A stretch of 64,000 nucleotides of DNA from Promicromonospora iranensis (lineage in GTDB: Bacteria > Actinomycetota > Actinomycetes > Actinomycetales > Cellulomonadaceae). Below are positions 51,566-63,782 of this stretch, piece by piece. The stretch covers positions 1 through 64,000 of the forward strand of contig NZ_JAJQMN010000019.1 of NCBI RefSeq assembly GCF_028994775.1. Reading direction: 5' to 3'. Below the pieces are notes generated by a model. That model was given only the letters and a program-made list of their open reading frames with translations, was not told where the DNA came from and made no database searches. A program made the position numbers and the translations under genes. Every line of letters starts with the position of its first letter. Positions within the stretch are counted from its first letter, which is position 1.

Positions 51566-52420
51566 GTGACCCCTGTACCCGTCACGCCGTCGGCCCGCCG
51601 TCGGGGCCGGCCCAGCCGTGTCCTCGTGTACGCGGCGCTGACCGTCGCCCTCGCGGCGACGCTCATCCCGTTCGTGTGGATGTTCCTCGGGTCCGTGAAG
51701 ACCGAGGCCGAGCTGCGGCAGCGCCCGCCGACGTGGTGGCCGCAGACGTTCACGTGGGACAACTTCACGGCGTGGTTCGGCCGGCTCGACATCGGCACCT
51801 TCTTCGTCAACAGCGTCGTCGTCGCCGCGTTCACCGTCCTGGGCACCCTCGTGTTCTGCTCGCTGGTGGGCTACGCGCTGGCGAAGCTCGACTTCCCGGG
51901 CAAGCGTGTGGTGTTCACGCTCGTGCTCGTCACGCTGATGGTCCCGGGCGTGGTGACCTTCGTCCCGCTCTTCGTCGTGGTGAGCAAGCTCGGGATGGTG
52001 AGCACCTACCCCGCGCTCATCCTGCCGTTCCTCGCCGGCCCGCTGGGGGTCTTCCTGATGCGGCAGTTCATCAAGGACATCCCCGACTCGCTCATCGAGG
52101 CGGCCCGGATCGACGGAGCCGGCGAGCTGCGCATCTTCCTGCGCGTCGTCATGCCGCTGTGCGGCCCTGCGCTCGCGACGCTGGCGATCCTGACCTTCCT
52201 CGGGTCGTGGAACAACTTCCTGTGGCCGCTGGTGGTCGCCCAGTCCGAGGACATGTACACCCTGCCGGTCGCCCTCTCCCTCTACTCCGTCGGCCAGAAC
52301 TCGACCAACTACGGGGTCCTCCTGGCCGGCTCCGTGCTCATCATCACCCCCGTGCTCCTGCTGTTCGTCGCGCTCCAGCGCTACTTCATCCAGGGCATCG
52401 CAGCGACAGGAATCAAGTGA
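51566..52420 (+). CDS. Carbohydrate ABC transporter permease (MalG type)
   Basis: The 284-residue permease has the docking loop PDSLIEAARIDGAGELRIFLRV and the MalG ending ALQRYFIQGIAATGIK. GTG 51566 starts 2 bases after the MalF-type stop, with AAGGAG inside the end of that gene. Its stop overlaps the GH43 start by GTGA. Confidence 0.92.
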   Translation: MTPVPVTPSARRRGRPSRVLVYAALTVALAATLIPFVWMFLGSVKTEAELRQRPPTWWPQTFTWDNFTAWFGRLDIGTFFVNSVVVAAFTVLGTLVFCSLVGYALAKLDFPGKRVVFTLVLVTLMVPGVVTFVPLFVVVSKLGMVSTYPALILPFLAGPLGVFLMRQFIKDIPDSLIEAARIDGAGELRIFLRVVMPLCGPALATLAILTFLGSWNNFLWPLVVAQSEDMYTLPVALSLYSVGQNSTNYGVLLAGSVLIITPVLLLFVALQRYFIQGIAATGIK

Positions 52421-53952
52421 CCTCCACCGCCACCCAGCCCGCCGCCCAGCCCACCGCCATGTCCACCGCCATGTCCACCGCTCTGACGAGCGTCGTGCCC
52501 ATCGTCCCGGGCTTCCACCCCGACCCGTCGATCTGCCGGGTCGGCGACGACTACTACCTGGCGAACTCGTCGTTCGAGTACGCACCGGGTGTCCCCCTGT
52601 GGCACAGCCGCGACCTGCTCACGTGGACGCTCGTCGGCAACGTGCTCGACCGCCCCGACCAGTTCCCGGCTGGGCACGCCTCCTCCAGCAGGGGTGTGTT
52701 CGCCCCTACCCTGCGCCATCACGACGGGCGGTTCTGGCTGATCACGACCGACGTGTCGGACCGCCCCGGGCAGCTCGTCGTGTCCGCCGAGGACCCGCGC
52801 GGGCCCTGGAGCGCGCCGATCTTCCTCGACGGCCTGCACGGCATCGACCCCGACCTGGCCTGGGACGACGACGGCACGTGCTACGTCACCTACTGCGCCA
52901 CCGGCCCGGACGGCGTCGGGATCGCGCAGGCACGGGTCGAACTCGGGACCGGGACCGTCCTGGAGCAGCCGCGCCGGCTGTGGAGCGGGACCGGCCTCTC
53001 GCACCCTGAGGCACCGCACCTGTACCGGCGCGGCTCCTCCTGGTACCTGCTCGTCGCGGAGGGCGGGACGGAGCGCGGGCACAGCGTCTCGGTGGCGCGC
53101 GCCGACCGGCCCGACGGGCCCTACACCGGCGCACCGGACAACCCGGTGCTCAGCCACCGCAGCACCACGCATCCCGTCCAGAACACGGGCCACGCCGACC
53201 TCGTCGAGAACGCGGACGGCACCTGGGCGGTGGTCTACCTGGGGGTGCGCCCGCGCGGCGTCACGCCGATGTTCCATGTCAACGGCCGCGAGACGTTCCT
53301 GGCCGGGATCGACTGGGTGGACGGCTGGCCGGTCGTCGACGAGAACCGCCACAGCGGACCGGTGCCCGACACGTCGTACACGGACACCTTCGACGCCGTC
53401 CCGCTGCACCCGCGCTGGGTCTCCCCCGGCACCGCGCTGACGGAGATCGCGGTGCCCGCGCCGGATGCGGGTCTCCGGCTCCGTCCGGGAAGCGGCCCGC
53501 GGGCCGCCGTCGGCGCGCTGACGGCACGTGCCCTCGATCCCTTCTGGCGCTTCGAGGCCGACCTCGACCTGGCGCAGGGCACGGGAGCCCTCCTGCTGCG
53601 CCTGGACGACGCCCACTGGTGCGAGATCCGCGCCGAGGCCGGCCAGCTGCGCGCCGTCGTCCGCATCGGTCCCGTCGAGACCGTCCACGGGACGACCGTC
53701 CCGTGGGCCGGGCCGTCGCTCACGCTGCGGGCCGAGGCGCTCCCCCCGACCGCGGACGGGCCGGACGATGTGCGCCTGTCGGCCGTCGTCGACGGGACGG
53801 AGCACGAGCTGACCCGCTTCGACGGCCGGTACCTCTCGACGGAGGTGGCCGGCGGGTTCACCGGACGCGTCGTCGGGCTGCGGGCGCTCGACGGCGTCGT
53901 CGAGGTCAGCGAGGTGCGCTACACCCCGCTGGCGTCCGGCGGGGCCGCGTAG
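52417..53952 (+). CDS. GH43 family glycosidase (beta-xylosidase / alpha-arabinofuranosidase type)
   Basis: The 511-residue enzyme has a five-bladed propeller with catalytic residues Asp36 (GFHPDPSICRVG), Asp in GIDPDLAWDDDG and Glu in LSHPEAPHLYRR, then a C-terminal beta-sandwich (about 325-508) typical of GH43 xylosidases. There is no signal peptide, so it acts in the cytosol on the imported oligosaccharide. GTG 52417 overlaps the permease by GTGA. The N-terminus is a QPAAQPTAMSTAMSTAL repeat; a later ATG within it could be used. Confidence 0.9.
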   Translation: MTSTATQPAAQPTAMSTAMSTALTSVVPIVPGFHPDPSICRVGDDYYLANSSFEYAPGVPLWHSRDLLTWTLVGNVLDRPDQFPAGHASSSRGVFAPTLRHHDGRFWLITTDVSDRPGQLVVSAEDPRGPWSAPIFLDGLHGIDPDLAWDDDGTCYVTYCATGPDGVGIAQARVELGTGTVLEQPRRLWSGTGLSHPEAPHLYRRGSSWYLLVAEGGTERGHSVSVARADRPDGPYTGAPDNPVLSHRSTTHPVQNTGHADLVENADGTWAVVYLGVRPRGVTPMFHVNGRETFLAGIDWVDGWPVVDENRHSGPVPDTSYTDTFDAVPLHPRWVSPGTALTEIAVPAPDAGLRLRPGSGPRAAVGALTARALDPFWRFEADLDLAQGTGALLLRLDDAHWCEIRAEAGQLRAVVRIGPVETVHGTTVPWAGPSLTLRAEALPPTADGPDDVRLSAVVDGTEHELTRFDGRYLSTEVAGGFTGRVVGLRALDGVVEVSEVRYTPLASGGAA

Positions 53953-54809
53953 GACGCCCCGACGGCGGCGACCGCCGCGACCCGCAGGAAGTCGAGCTTC
54001 TCGGCCGCCTCGGACCCGGTCGCCGCCGTGTACACGACGATGCGCAGGTCGGACCCGGCGACGCTGAGCACGTCGCAGTCGAGCTCGATGTCGCCGGCGA
54101 GATCGGTCCGCACGACCTTCCGCTCGGACTGGTGCTCGCCCACGACACCGCTCTCCCACAGCTCCCGGAACCGCTCGCTCGACTCCAGCAGGTCCGTGAC
54201 CAGGGTGCGCACGCCGACGTCGCCGGGATACCGGCCGTGCACCCGGCGCAGGTCCGCCACGAGGGACGCCTCGAACCCGGCAGAGCTGCCCGACCGGACG
54301 ACGATCCGCTGTTCGCCCCCGTCGAGCGCGCCCTCGGAGAAGACTGCCCGGAGCAGGTTCCGCCCAGGGCCCTTCGGGACCGGCTCACCCTGCAGCGCCG
54401 CCCACAGCGGGCTCCACGTCACGAGGTCCCACGACGCGGTGAAGACCGCCAGCGGGACCTCGCCGAGGCGGGCGAGCAGGCGCTGCACCCCGGGCGGGAT
54501 GTGCTCGGACACCTCGCGGGGCGACGGCGGCAGCAGGCCCGCGACCACGAAGAGGTGGTCACGCTCCGAGTCGCTGAGCTGGAGCGCGCGGGCGAGCGAC
54601 GCCGCGACCTGGCTGGACGGCCGGGTGGCACGCCCCTGCTCCAGGCGGACGACGTAGTCGACGCTCAGCCCGGCCAGCATGGCCAGCTCCTCGCGCCGCA
54701 AGCCCGCCGTCCGGCGCGACGGGTCGAGGGGGAACCCGACGTCGACGGGCGAGAGGCGGTCGCGCCACGCGTGAAGGAGCGTCCCGAGGTCATTCTGCGA
54801 ACCCTGCAT
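53919..54809 (-). CDS. XRE-family regulator with MmyB-like ligand domain
   Basis: The 296-residue protein has a helix-turn-helix (TAGLRREELAMLAGLSVDYVVRLEQGRATRPS, the core being LAMLAGLSVDYVVRLEQGR) and a PAS-like MmyB domain with VFTASWDLVTWSPLWAALQG. These regulators typically sit divergent from an SDR oxidoreductase they control, as here. ATG 54809 lies 6 bases from AACACT. The 3' end overlaps the convergent GH43 gene by 34 bases. Confidence 0.9.
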   Translation of the reverse strand: MQGSQNDLGTLLHAWRDRLSPVDVGFPLDPSRRTAGLRREELAMLAGLSVDYVVRLEQGRATRPSSQVAASLARALQLSDSERDHLFVVAGLLPPSPREVSEHIPPGVQRLLARLGEVPLAVFTASWDLVTWSPLWAALQGEPVPKGPGRNLLRAVFSEGALDGGEQRIVVRSGSSAGFEASLVADLRRVHGRYPGDVGVRTLVTDLLESSERFRELWESGVVGEHQSERKVVRTDLAGDIELDCDVLSVAGSDLRIVVYTAATGSEAAEKLDFLRVAAVAAVGASYAAPPDASGV

Positions 54810-54815
54810 CACGCC

Positions 54816-54904
54816 AGTGTTCCAGCGGCAGCACGATCCTGGGTGGTACTGCCGGTCCGTACGTCCGGACGGGCCTGGCTCCCCCCGTGGCGGCGGCGCA
54901 GAGT
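54816..54904. promoter_or_regulatory. Divergent leaderless promoters of the XRE regulator and SDR
   Basis: AACACT (54821-54816, minus) lies 6 bases from ATG 54809 and CAGAGT (54899-54904, plus) 6 bases from ATG 54911. GTACGTCCGGAC (54860-54871 area) between them is a candidate operator. Confidence 0.45.
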
Positions 54905-54910
54905 CGGGGC

Positions 54911-55603
54911 ATGACGACAACACTGATCACCGGCGCCAACAAGAGCCTCGGCCACGAGACCGCCCGTCGCCTCATCGAGGCCGGGCACACGGTCTGGATG
55001 AGCGCCCGCGACCCCGAACGCGGCCGGCGGGCCGCGGATGCGCTCGGCGGGCGGTTCGTCCAGCTCGACGTGACGAGCGACGCGTCGGTCGCCCGCGCGG
55101 CCGAGACGATCGCGGCGGCGGGCGGCCTCGACGTGCTCATCAACAATGCCGGCGTGCTGGGCCCGACCACGCCGCCCGCGGAGCTCACCGCGGAGGACGC
55201 CCTGGGCGTCTACGACACCAACGTCTTCGGCATCATCCGCATGATCCGGGCCTTCGCGCCCATCCTGCGGCGGTCGAACGCTCCCACCATCGTCAACGTG
55301 ACCAGCGGCCTGGGCTCCTTCGGCGCCGTGCACGATCCGGAACGCGTCGAGTTCGGGGTCCTCGCCCCGCTCTACACGTCCTCGAAGTCGGCGGTCACGA
55401 TGCTCACCGTCCAGTACGCCAGGGTGTTCCCCGAGATGCGGATCAACGCCGCCGACCCCGGCTACACCGCCACCGACTTCAACGGGCACGGCGGCCACCA
55501 GACGGTCCAGGAGGGCACCGACGCGATCGTCGAGCTGGCCACCCGCGACGGCGAGGGCCCGACCGGCACGTACATCGACCGCTTCGGCGTCGCGCCCTTC
55601 TGA
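54911..55603 (+). CDS. SDR family oxidoreductase
   Basis: The 230-residue SDR has the cofactor motif ITGANKSLGHETARRL, LDVLINNAGVLG and the active-site pair in NVTSGLGSF and YTSSKSAVTML. The ending PTGTYIDRFGVAPF is that of SDRs often found beside MmyB-type regulators. ATG 54911 follows CAGAGT by 6 bases, indicating a leaderless mRNA. Substrate unknown. Confidence 0.9.
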   Translation: MTTTLITGANKSLGHETARRLIEAGHTVWMSARDPERGRRAADALGGRFVQLDVTSDASVARAAETIAAAGGLDVLINNAGVLGPTTPPAELTAEDALGVYDTNVFGIIRMIRAFAPILRRSNAPTIVNVTSGLGSFGAVHDPERVEFGVLAPLYTSSKSAVTMLTVQYARVFPEMRINAADPGYTATDFNGHGGHQTVQEGTDAIVELATRDGEGPTGTYIDRFGVAPF

Positions 55604-55787
55604 CCTCCTGGCGGCCCTGAGCGGGCCGCCGGGCAGGACGTCAGAGGACGTCAGAGGCCTACGGAAGGGTGCAGGACGTGCCATGAGCGGTGCGCAGCAG
55701 GGGGCGGCGGAAGCTCTCCGGCCGACATGCGAGACTGTCACCTCACGTGCCAGGCCAGGAGAACGTGAGCAGCACCGCAGGAGGATC

Positions 55788-56534
55788 GTGACCGCCACCC
55801 CCACGCGCAGGCAGCATCGTGCCGAGCTCCTGCGTGACGCGCGTGCGGCCGCCCGGCGACTGCTCGCCGAGCACGGGGTCGACGGCGTCACGATGGTCGC
55901 GGTCGCCAAGGAGGTCGGGATCGCCGGCCCGGGCATGTACCGATACTTCGAGGGGCGTCCCGGCCTGCTCGCCGCCGTCTACGACGACACGCTGGACGAG
56001 CTCGTGGCGTATCTGGAGGCGGTCGTCCGCTGCCAGCCGGCCGACGACCACGTCGCCCGCCTCCACGCGGCCACGCATGCGCTGTTCGTGTGGTGCAGGA
56101 CGCACCGCAACGAGTTCGACCTGCTCTTCGGCGCAGACGCCCAGCACGCCGTCGGGCCGGCCGGGGCCGGCCGGCCGCACTTCGTCCACCGGCTGGCCCC
56201 GGTCTTCGTACCGAGCTTCGCCGCCCTGTCCCGGGCCGGCGTGCCGTTCCCGGCCGACGCCGACGTCGCACCCGGTCTGGCGCCCGAGCTCGACGCGTAC
56301 CGCGCCGTCCTGACACAGGAGGACCCCGGGGCGGACGAGGAGATCTCGGTCGGCGTCGTCCACACGATCATCGGGTTCTGGCGCCAGGTCTACGGCCTGC
56401 TGTGCATGGTCGCCTACGACCAGCTCGACTACGCGTTCGGCAACTTCGACGCCATGTTCGACGACATGATGCACGGCCTCCTGGCGACGCTCGGACTGCG
56501 GCCCAGCCCGAGCGTCCGACTCGTCGACGCCTGA
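55788..56534 (+). CDS. TetR-family regulator
   Basis: The 248-residue regulator has a full TetR DNA-binding domain (ARRLLAEHGVDGVTMVAVAKEVGIAGPGMYRYF, core VGIAGPGMYRYF) and a TetR_C_13/WHG-like ligand domain with ATHALFVWCRTHRNEFDLLFG. GTG 55788 has AGGAGG 4 bases upstream, so the earlier ATG at 55683 is unlikely. A related gene follows on the same strand. Target unknown. Confidence 0.87.
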   Translation: MTATPTRRQHRAELLRDARAAARRLLAEHGVDGVTMVAVAKEVGIAGPGMYRYFEGRPGLLAAVYDDTLDELVAYLEAVVRCQPADDHVARLHAATHALFVWCRTHRNEFDLLFGADAQHAVGPAGAGRPHFVHRLAPVFVPSFAALSRAGVPFPADADVAPGLAPELDAYRAVLTQEDPGADEEISVGVVHTIIGFWRQVYGLLCMVAYDQLDYAFGNFDAMFDDMMHGLLATLGLRPSPSVRLVDA

Positions 56535-56651
56535 TCTTCCTGGCATCGGAGTCGACTGTCCGGATAGAGTCCGACGCTGATACGTCGTCGTCTCACCCGG
56601 CTGCCGGGTTCCGGACGAACAGGCACCTGGCCGGTGCGAGAGGGGGCTCGG

Positions 56652-57386
56652 ATGGGGCGCGATCCGCTGCGACAGGAGGCGCTCGCGTCGGCCCGGCGGC
56701 AGCTGCTCGAGCACGGCGTCCCGGGTGTCACGCTCGCCGCCGTCGCACAGGACCTCGCCGTACCGGAATCCGAGCTCCGTGACGTCGTCACGAGCCGCGA
56801 GGAGCTGCTGGAGACGCTCTACGAGACGACCATGGACCGGCTGCTGGCGTTCCTGGGCTCGGTCGTCGCGCAGCAGGACCCGGACGACCTCCCGGCCCAG
56901 GTCGAGGCGGGCACGCACGCCATAGTGGTCTGGTGCGGCACCCACCGCGCCGAGTTCGACCTGCTCATGGGGCCGGGGTTCCGACAGGCTGTCGGCGCTC
57001 GCGCGTCGGTGCGCCAGAGCATCGCGTCCCGGCTCGGCGGGGCCTGGGCCCCGCTGTTCGACCGGGTCCGGCGCAGCGGCGCGCCGTACCCGCCCGACGA
57101 GGAGATCCCCGCCGACCTGGCCGCACAGCTGGTCGTGTACCGGCGGTTCCTGGTCCGGGACAACGCCGGGATGGGTGACGACTTCCCCCTCGGTGTCGTC
57201 TACCTCATGACGGTGGGCTGGCGGCAGATCTTCGGGGTCCTGTGCATGCTCGCCTTCGACCCGGAGACGCGACCGGTCAGCGCGTTCGGCGACGCGATCA
57301 CCGAGCTGAACCAGTCGCTCCTCAGGCTCGTCGGCCTCGAACCGAGCCCGGCCGTGCGACTGACCGGAATCCCCGAGGCCGCCTGA
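56652..57386 (+). CDS. TetR-like protein with degenerate DNA-binding helix, paralogue of the preceding gene
   Basis: The 244-residue protein shares the ligand domain of its neighbour (AGTHAIVVWCGTHRAEFDLLMG against ATHALFVWCRTHRNEFDLLFG; endings GLEPSPAVRLTG and GLRPSPSVRLVD). Its HTH region, LAAVAQDLAVPESELRDVVTS, lacks the G-x-x-YRYF recognition pattern. It may have lost specific DNA binding or act as a partner or decoy. ATG 56652 has GAGGGGG upstream; GTG 56634 is possible. Confidence 0.75.
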   Translation: MGRDPLRQEALASARRQLLEHGVPGVTLAAVAQDLAVPESELRDVVTSREELLETLYETTMDRLLAFLGSVVAQQDPDDLPAQVEAGTHAIVVWCGTHRAEFDLLMGPGFRQAVGARASVRQSIASRLGGAWAPLFDRVRRSGAPYPPDEEIPADLAAQLVVYRRFLVRDNAGMGDDFPLGVVYLMTVGWRQIFGVLCMLAFDPETRPVSAFGDAITELNQSLLRLVGLEPSPAVRLTGIPEAA

Positions 57387-57395
57387 ACCGCTCGG

Positions 57396-58019
57396 TCAGC
57401 GGCCCTCCGCCGGTGGCAGGTCGCGGCCGATCATGCGGGAGATCGCCACCTCGGTGGCACCGGCCATGTCGACGGAGCCGGGTTCCAGGAGCCACTGGAG
57501 CTGGAGGCCGTCCATGGTCGCGACGATCACCCGGGCAGCCGTCCCGGTATCGACGTCGGCCGCCACCTCCCCCAGCTCCTGCGCCTCGTCGAGCGCCTCG
57601 ACGACCAGGGCGCGCAAGCCTTGGTACCGGGAGCGGAACCAGTCCTGCGCCGGGTGCTGCGCCGTCACGCTCTCCGCCGCGAGCACCGTGTAGAGCCGCA
57701 CGATGCCCTCGCGCTCGGTGTTGCGCCGCACGGTCTCGACGAGGTGGCGCAGGAATGCCAGTCCACGCGGACGCTCGCTGCCGAGCTCCTCGATGTCGGT
57801 GGTGTCGCGCAGGTCGAGCACCCCGGTGAGCAGGCTGGCCTTGGACGAGAAGTAGTGCAGCACCCCGGCCTGGGTCAGCCCCACACGGTCGGCGATCTCG
57901 GCCAGCGAGGCGCTCTGGTAGCCGCGCTCGGCGAACGTCTCCATGGCGATGCGCAGGATCTCCGCCCGGCGCTCCACGGGAGGCCGCCGCACCCTGGTTC
58001 TCCCGCCTTCTCGTGTCAT
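57396..58019 (-). CDS. TetR-family regulator next to the GH30 gene
   Basis: The 207-residue regulator has a clear HTH (AEILRIAMETFAERGYQSASLAEIADRVGLTQAGVLHYF, core VGLTQAGVLHYFSSK) and an all-helical ligand domain. ATG 58019 lies 7 bases from TAGACT. It is divergent from the secreted GH30 gene, whose promoter carries a 28-bp inverted repeat, so it is the probable repressor of that gene. Confidence 0.88.
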   Translation of the reverse strand: MTREGGRTRVRRPPVERRAEILRIAMETFAERGYQSASLAEIADRVGLTQAGVLHYFSSKASLLTGVLDLRDTTDIEELGSERPRGLAFLRHLVETVRRNTEREGIVRLYTVLAAESVTAQHPAQDWFRSRYQGLRALVVEALDEAQELGEVAADVDTGTAARVIVATMDGLQLQWLLEPGSVDMAGATEVAISRMIGRDLPPAEGR

Positions 58020-58080
58020 CCGAACGAGTCTACGGACCCGTTTCTCCCTGCTCCCGCCACCCTGTCGGGTACGGGATCTT

Positions 58081-58116
58081 GCTACCTACCGAACACTCGG
58101 TAGGTAGCGGTACGAT
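58081..58116. promoter_or_regulatory. 28-bp perfect inverted repeat and -10 of the GH30 gene
   Basis: GCTACCTACCGA (58081-58092) and TCGGTAGGTAGC (58097-58108) are perfect 12-bp arms around ACAC. TACGAT (58111-58116) follows as the -10 of the GH30 promoter, so the operator covers the -35 region. Confidence 0.85.
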
Positions 58117-58148
58117 CGGCGCACCATCCACCCACCGAGGGAGTCGCA

Positions 58149-60041
58149 ATGACGCGCACCACCCGCACCGGGTCCATCCGGACGACACTCGCCACGCTGA
58201 GCGTGCTGGCCGTCGGCGCCGTCGGCATCGGCCCCGCGGCAGCCCCCGCCGCCGCAGCACCGACCACCGCGCACGTCTGGGTCACGACCGCCGACGGCAG
58301 CCGCAAGCTCGCCGACGGCGGCAACCTCAGCTTCGACACCGGCCCGCAACCGGTCGACATCCGTGTGAACCCGGGCCAGGTGGCCCAGCGGTTCACCGGC
58401 GCCGGCGCCTCGGTCACCGAGGCCTCGGCCGCGCTGATCGGCAACCTGCCCGCCGGCACCCGCGACAGCCTGCTGCGGTCGCTGTTCTCCCGCGCGGGCG
58501 ACGGCATCGGCCTGAACTACCTGCGCCAGCCGCTCGGCAGCACCGACTTCAACTCCGGCGGCTTCTACACCTACGAGGACACGCCCGGGCAGTTCAGCAT
58601 CGCCCGCGACCAGCAGCAGATCCTGCCCGTGCTGCGCCAGGCGCTCGCGATCAACCCCGGTATCCGGTTCATGGGCAGCCCGTGGACCGCCCCGGCGTGG
58701 ATGAAGACCGGTGGTTCCCTGAACGGTGGCAGCCTGCGTGCCGAGAACTACGACGAGTACGCCGACTACCTGGTCCGGGCGATCCAGGCCTATGCGCAGC
58801 AGGGCGTGCCGCTCAGCGACCTCACCGTCCAGAACGAGCCGCTCTTCGCGACGAGCTACCCCTCCATGAGCATGTCCGCGGCCGAGCAGGCGGAGTTCTT
58901 CCGGGTGCTCGACGGGGCGCTGACCCGCGCCGGACTGGGCACACAGCTCTTCGCCTACGACCACAACTGGGACCGTCCCGACTACCCGCTGGAGGTCTTC
59001 GCCGGCACTCAGGGCATCTCCCGCGTGACCGGCGCCGCCTTCCACTGCTACGGCGGCTCCCCCGAGGCCCAGGCCCAGATCGTGGCGGCCGGCAAGCGGG
59101 TCTACTTCACCGAGTGCTCCGGCACCGACAGCGAGAACGCAGCGGGAACCTTCGGCGACACGCTCGTCTGGCACGCGGAGAACCTTGTCGTGCGGAACAT
59201 GCGCAACGGCGGCGAGACGGTCATCAACTGGAACCTCGCGCTCGACCAGAACGGCGGACCGCACCAGGGACACTGTGGCACGCGCTGCAACGGTGTCGTC
59301 GAGATCGCCGGGGGCACGGTCACCCGTAACGCCGAGTTCTACACCCTGGGCCACCTCAGCAAGTTCGTCGACGCCGGCGCCCGCCGCATCGGCTCGACCA
59401 GCGAGCAGCCCGGCGGGCTCCAGAACGTCGTCCTCCAGAACCCGGACGGGACCCGCGTCGCCTACGTCGTGAACGCCTCCTCCGGCAGCCGCACCTTCTC
59501 GATCACCGACGAGGGCCGATCGCTGACCCACACCCTGCCCGGCCGGGCGGTCGCCACCTATACGTGGGACCCGCAGTCGACCACCGTCCCGGCAGATCCG
59601 GACCCGGCCGCCTGGTACCAGGTGGCATCCGCCGCGAGCGGCAAGTGCCTCGACGCGGCCGGCTGGGGCACCACCGACGGGACCGGCCTCCAGCAGTGGG
59701 CCTGCGGTGACGCCGGCCAGGCCAACCAGCGCTGGCGCTTCACACCCACCTCGGGTGGCTACTACCAGGTGCTGAGCCAGCACGCGGGCAAGGTCTGGGA
59801 CGTGGCCGGCGGCTCGGGCGCCGTCGCCCACGGGACCTCGGTGCATCTCTGGTCGTACGTCGGAGGCACCAACCAGCAGTGGCGGCCGACGGCGACCGGC
59901 GCCGGCCTCAGCTTCACCGCCCGGCACAGCGACCTGTGCCTCACGCTGGGCACGGCGACCGGGACCGACGGGACCCGGTTCACCCAGCAGCCGTGCACCG
60001 GCGCAACCGCCCAGGTCTTCCGGCTCGGACGGGTGGGCTGA
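58149..60041 (+). CDS. Secreted GH30 family glycosidase with C-terminal ricin-type lectin domain (CBM13)
   Basis: The 630-residue enzyme has a signal peptide (cut near AAPAAAAP, about 37), a GH30 TIM barrel with acid/base Glu230 (TVQNEPLF) and nucleophile Glu322 (YFTECSGT), a side beta domain to about 480, and a CBM13 beta-trefoil (about 495-628) with QQWACG, NQRWRF and NQQWRP repeats. GH30 members include glucosylceramidases, beta-1,6-glucanases and xylanases; a fungal or plant glucan is a likely target. GAGGG precedes ATG 58149. Controlled by the palindrome at 58081-58108. Confidence 0.9.
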   Translation: MTRTTRTGSIRTTLATLSVLAVGAVGIGPAAAPAAAAPTTAHVWVTTADGSRKLADGGNLSFDTGPQPVDIRVNPGQVAQRFTGAGASVTEASAALIGNLPAGTRDSLLRSLFSRAGDGIGLNYLRQPLGSTDFNSGGFYTYEDTPGQFSIARDQQQILPVLRQALAINPGIRFMGSPWTAPAWMKTGGSLNGGSLRAENYDEYADYLVRAIQAYAQQGVPLSDLTVQNEPLFATSYPSMSMSAAEQAEFFRVLDGALTRAGLGTQLFAYDHNWDRPDYPLEVFAGTQGISRVTGAAFHCYGGSPEAQAQIVAAGKRVYFTECSGTDSENAAGTFGDTLVWHAENLVVRNMRNGGETVINWNLALDQNGGPHQGHCGTRCNGVVEIAGGTVTRNAEFYTLGHLSKFVDAGARRIGSTSEQPGGLQNVVLQNPDGTRVAYVVNASSGSRTFSITDEGRSLTHTLPGRAVATYTWDPQSTTVPADPDPAAWYQVASAASGKCLDAAGWGTTDGTGLQQWACGDAGQANQRWRFTPTSGGYYQVLSQHAGKVWDVAGGSGAVAHGTSVHLWSYVGGTNQQWRPTATGAGLSFTARHSDLCLTLGTATGTDGTRFTQQPCTGATAQVFRLGRVG

Positions 60042-60048
60042 GCCCCGC

Positions 60049-60088
60049 CGTGCGGGAGCCTCGCGGCGCGGCACGGGGCTCCCGCACG
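60049..60088. terminator. 12-bp stem between convergent GH30 and thiF/moeB genes
   Basis: CGTGCGGGAGCC (60049-60060) pairs with GGCTCCCGCACG (60077-60088). It sits just past both stops and can end both transcripts. Confidence 0.75.
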
Positions 60089-60093
60089 ACAGG

Positions 60094-63597
<3,504 letters not shown>

Positions 63598-63603
63598 AGC
63601 TGA

Positions 63604-63692
63604 AGCTCCCTTCGCTGGCATGACCCAGATCAGGTTCGACGGTCGGCGCCCTGCGCCCTCTCAGCCCCGTCCGGGGCTCCCGTGCACCCGAC
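63604..63692 (-). promoter_or_regulatory. TPP riboswitch (THI-box)
   Basis: On the minus strand the aptamer reads GGGTGC at its start, GGGCTGAGAGGGC for the pyrimidine-sensing arm, and ACCTGATCTGGGTCATGCC for the pyrophosphate arm, then AGCGAAGGGAG. The final GGGAG is the ribosome-binding site of thiO, so ligand binding can hide it and block translation when thiamine is plentiful. Confidence 0.95.
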
Positions 63693-63693
63693 A

Positions 63694-63699
63694 ACGATA
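63694..63699 (-). promoter_or_regulatory. -10 element TATCGT of the thiamine operon
   Basis: TATCGT lies about 7 bases before the start of the riboswitch, which fits transcription beginning at the aptamer. Confidence 0.6.
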
Positions 63700-63769
63700 A
63701 CCCCGGCCGCGGGCCACCCGGACCCGGCCGCACGGCGCACGGCGCGGACCGGCCCGTACGGCATCGACC

Positions 63770-63775
63770 TACACT
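63770..63775 (+). promoter_or_regulatory. -10 element TACACT of thiE
   Basis: TACACT, 7 bases, then GTG 63783; leaderless layout. Confidence 0.55.
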
Positions 63776-63782
63776 CGCCCTC

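Noticed and set aside
63598-63621. ATG 63621 as start of thiO
   Set aside because: It is inside the TPP aptamer; GTG 63597 has the ribosome-binding site.
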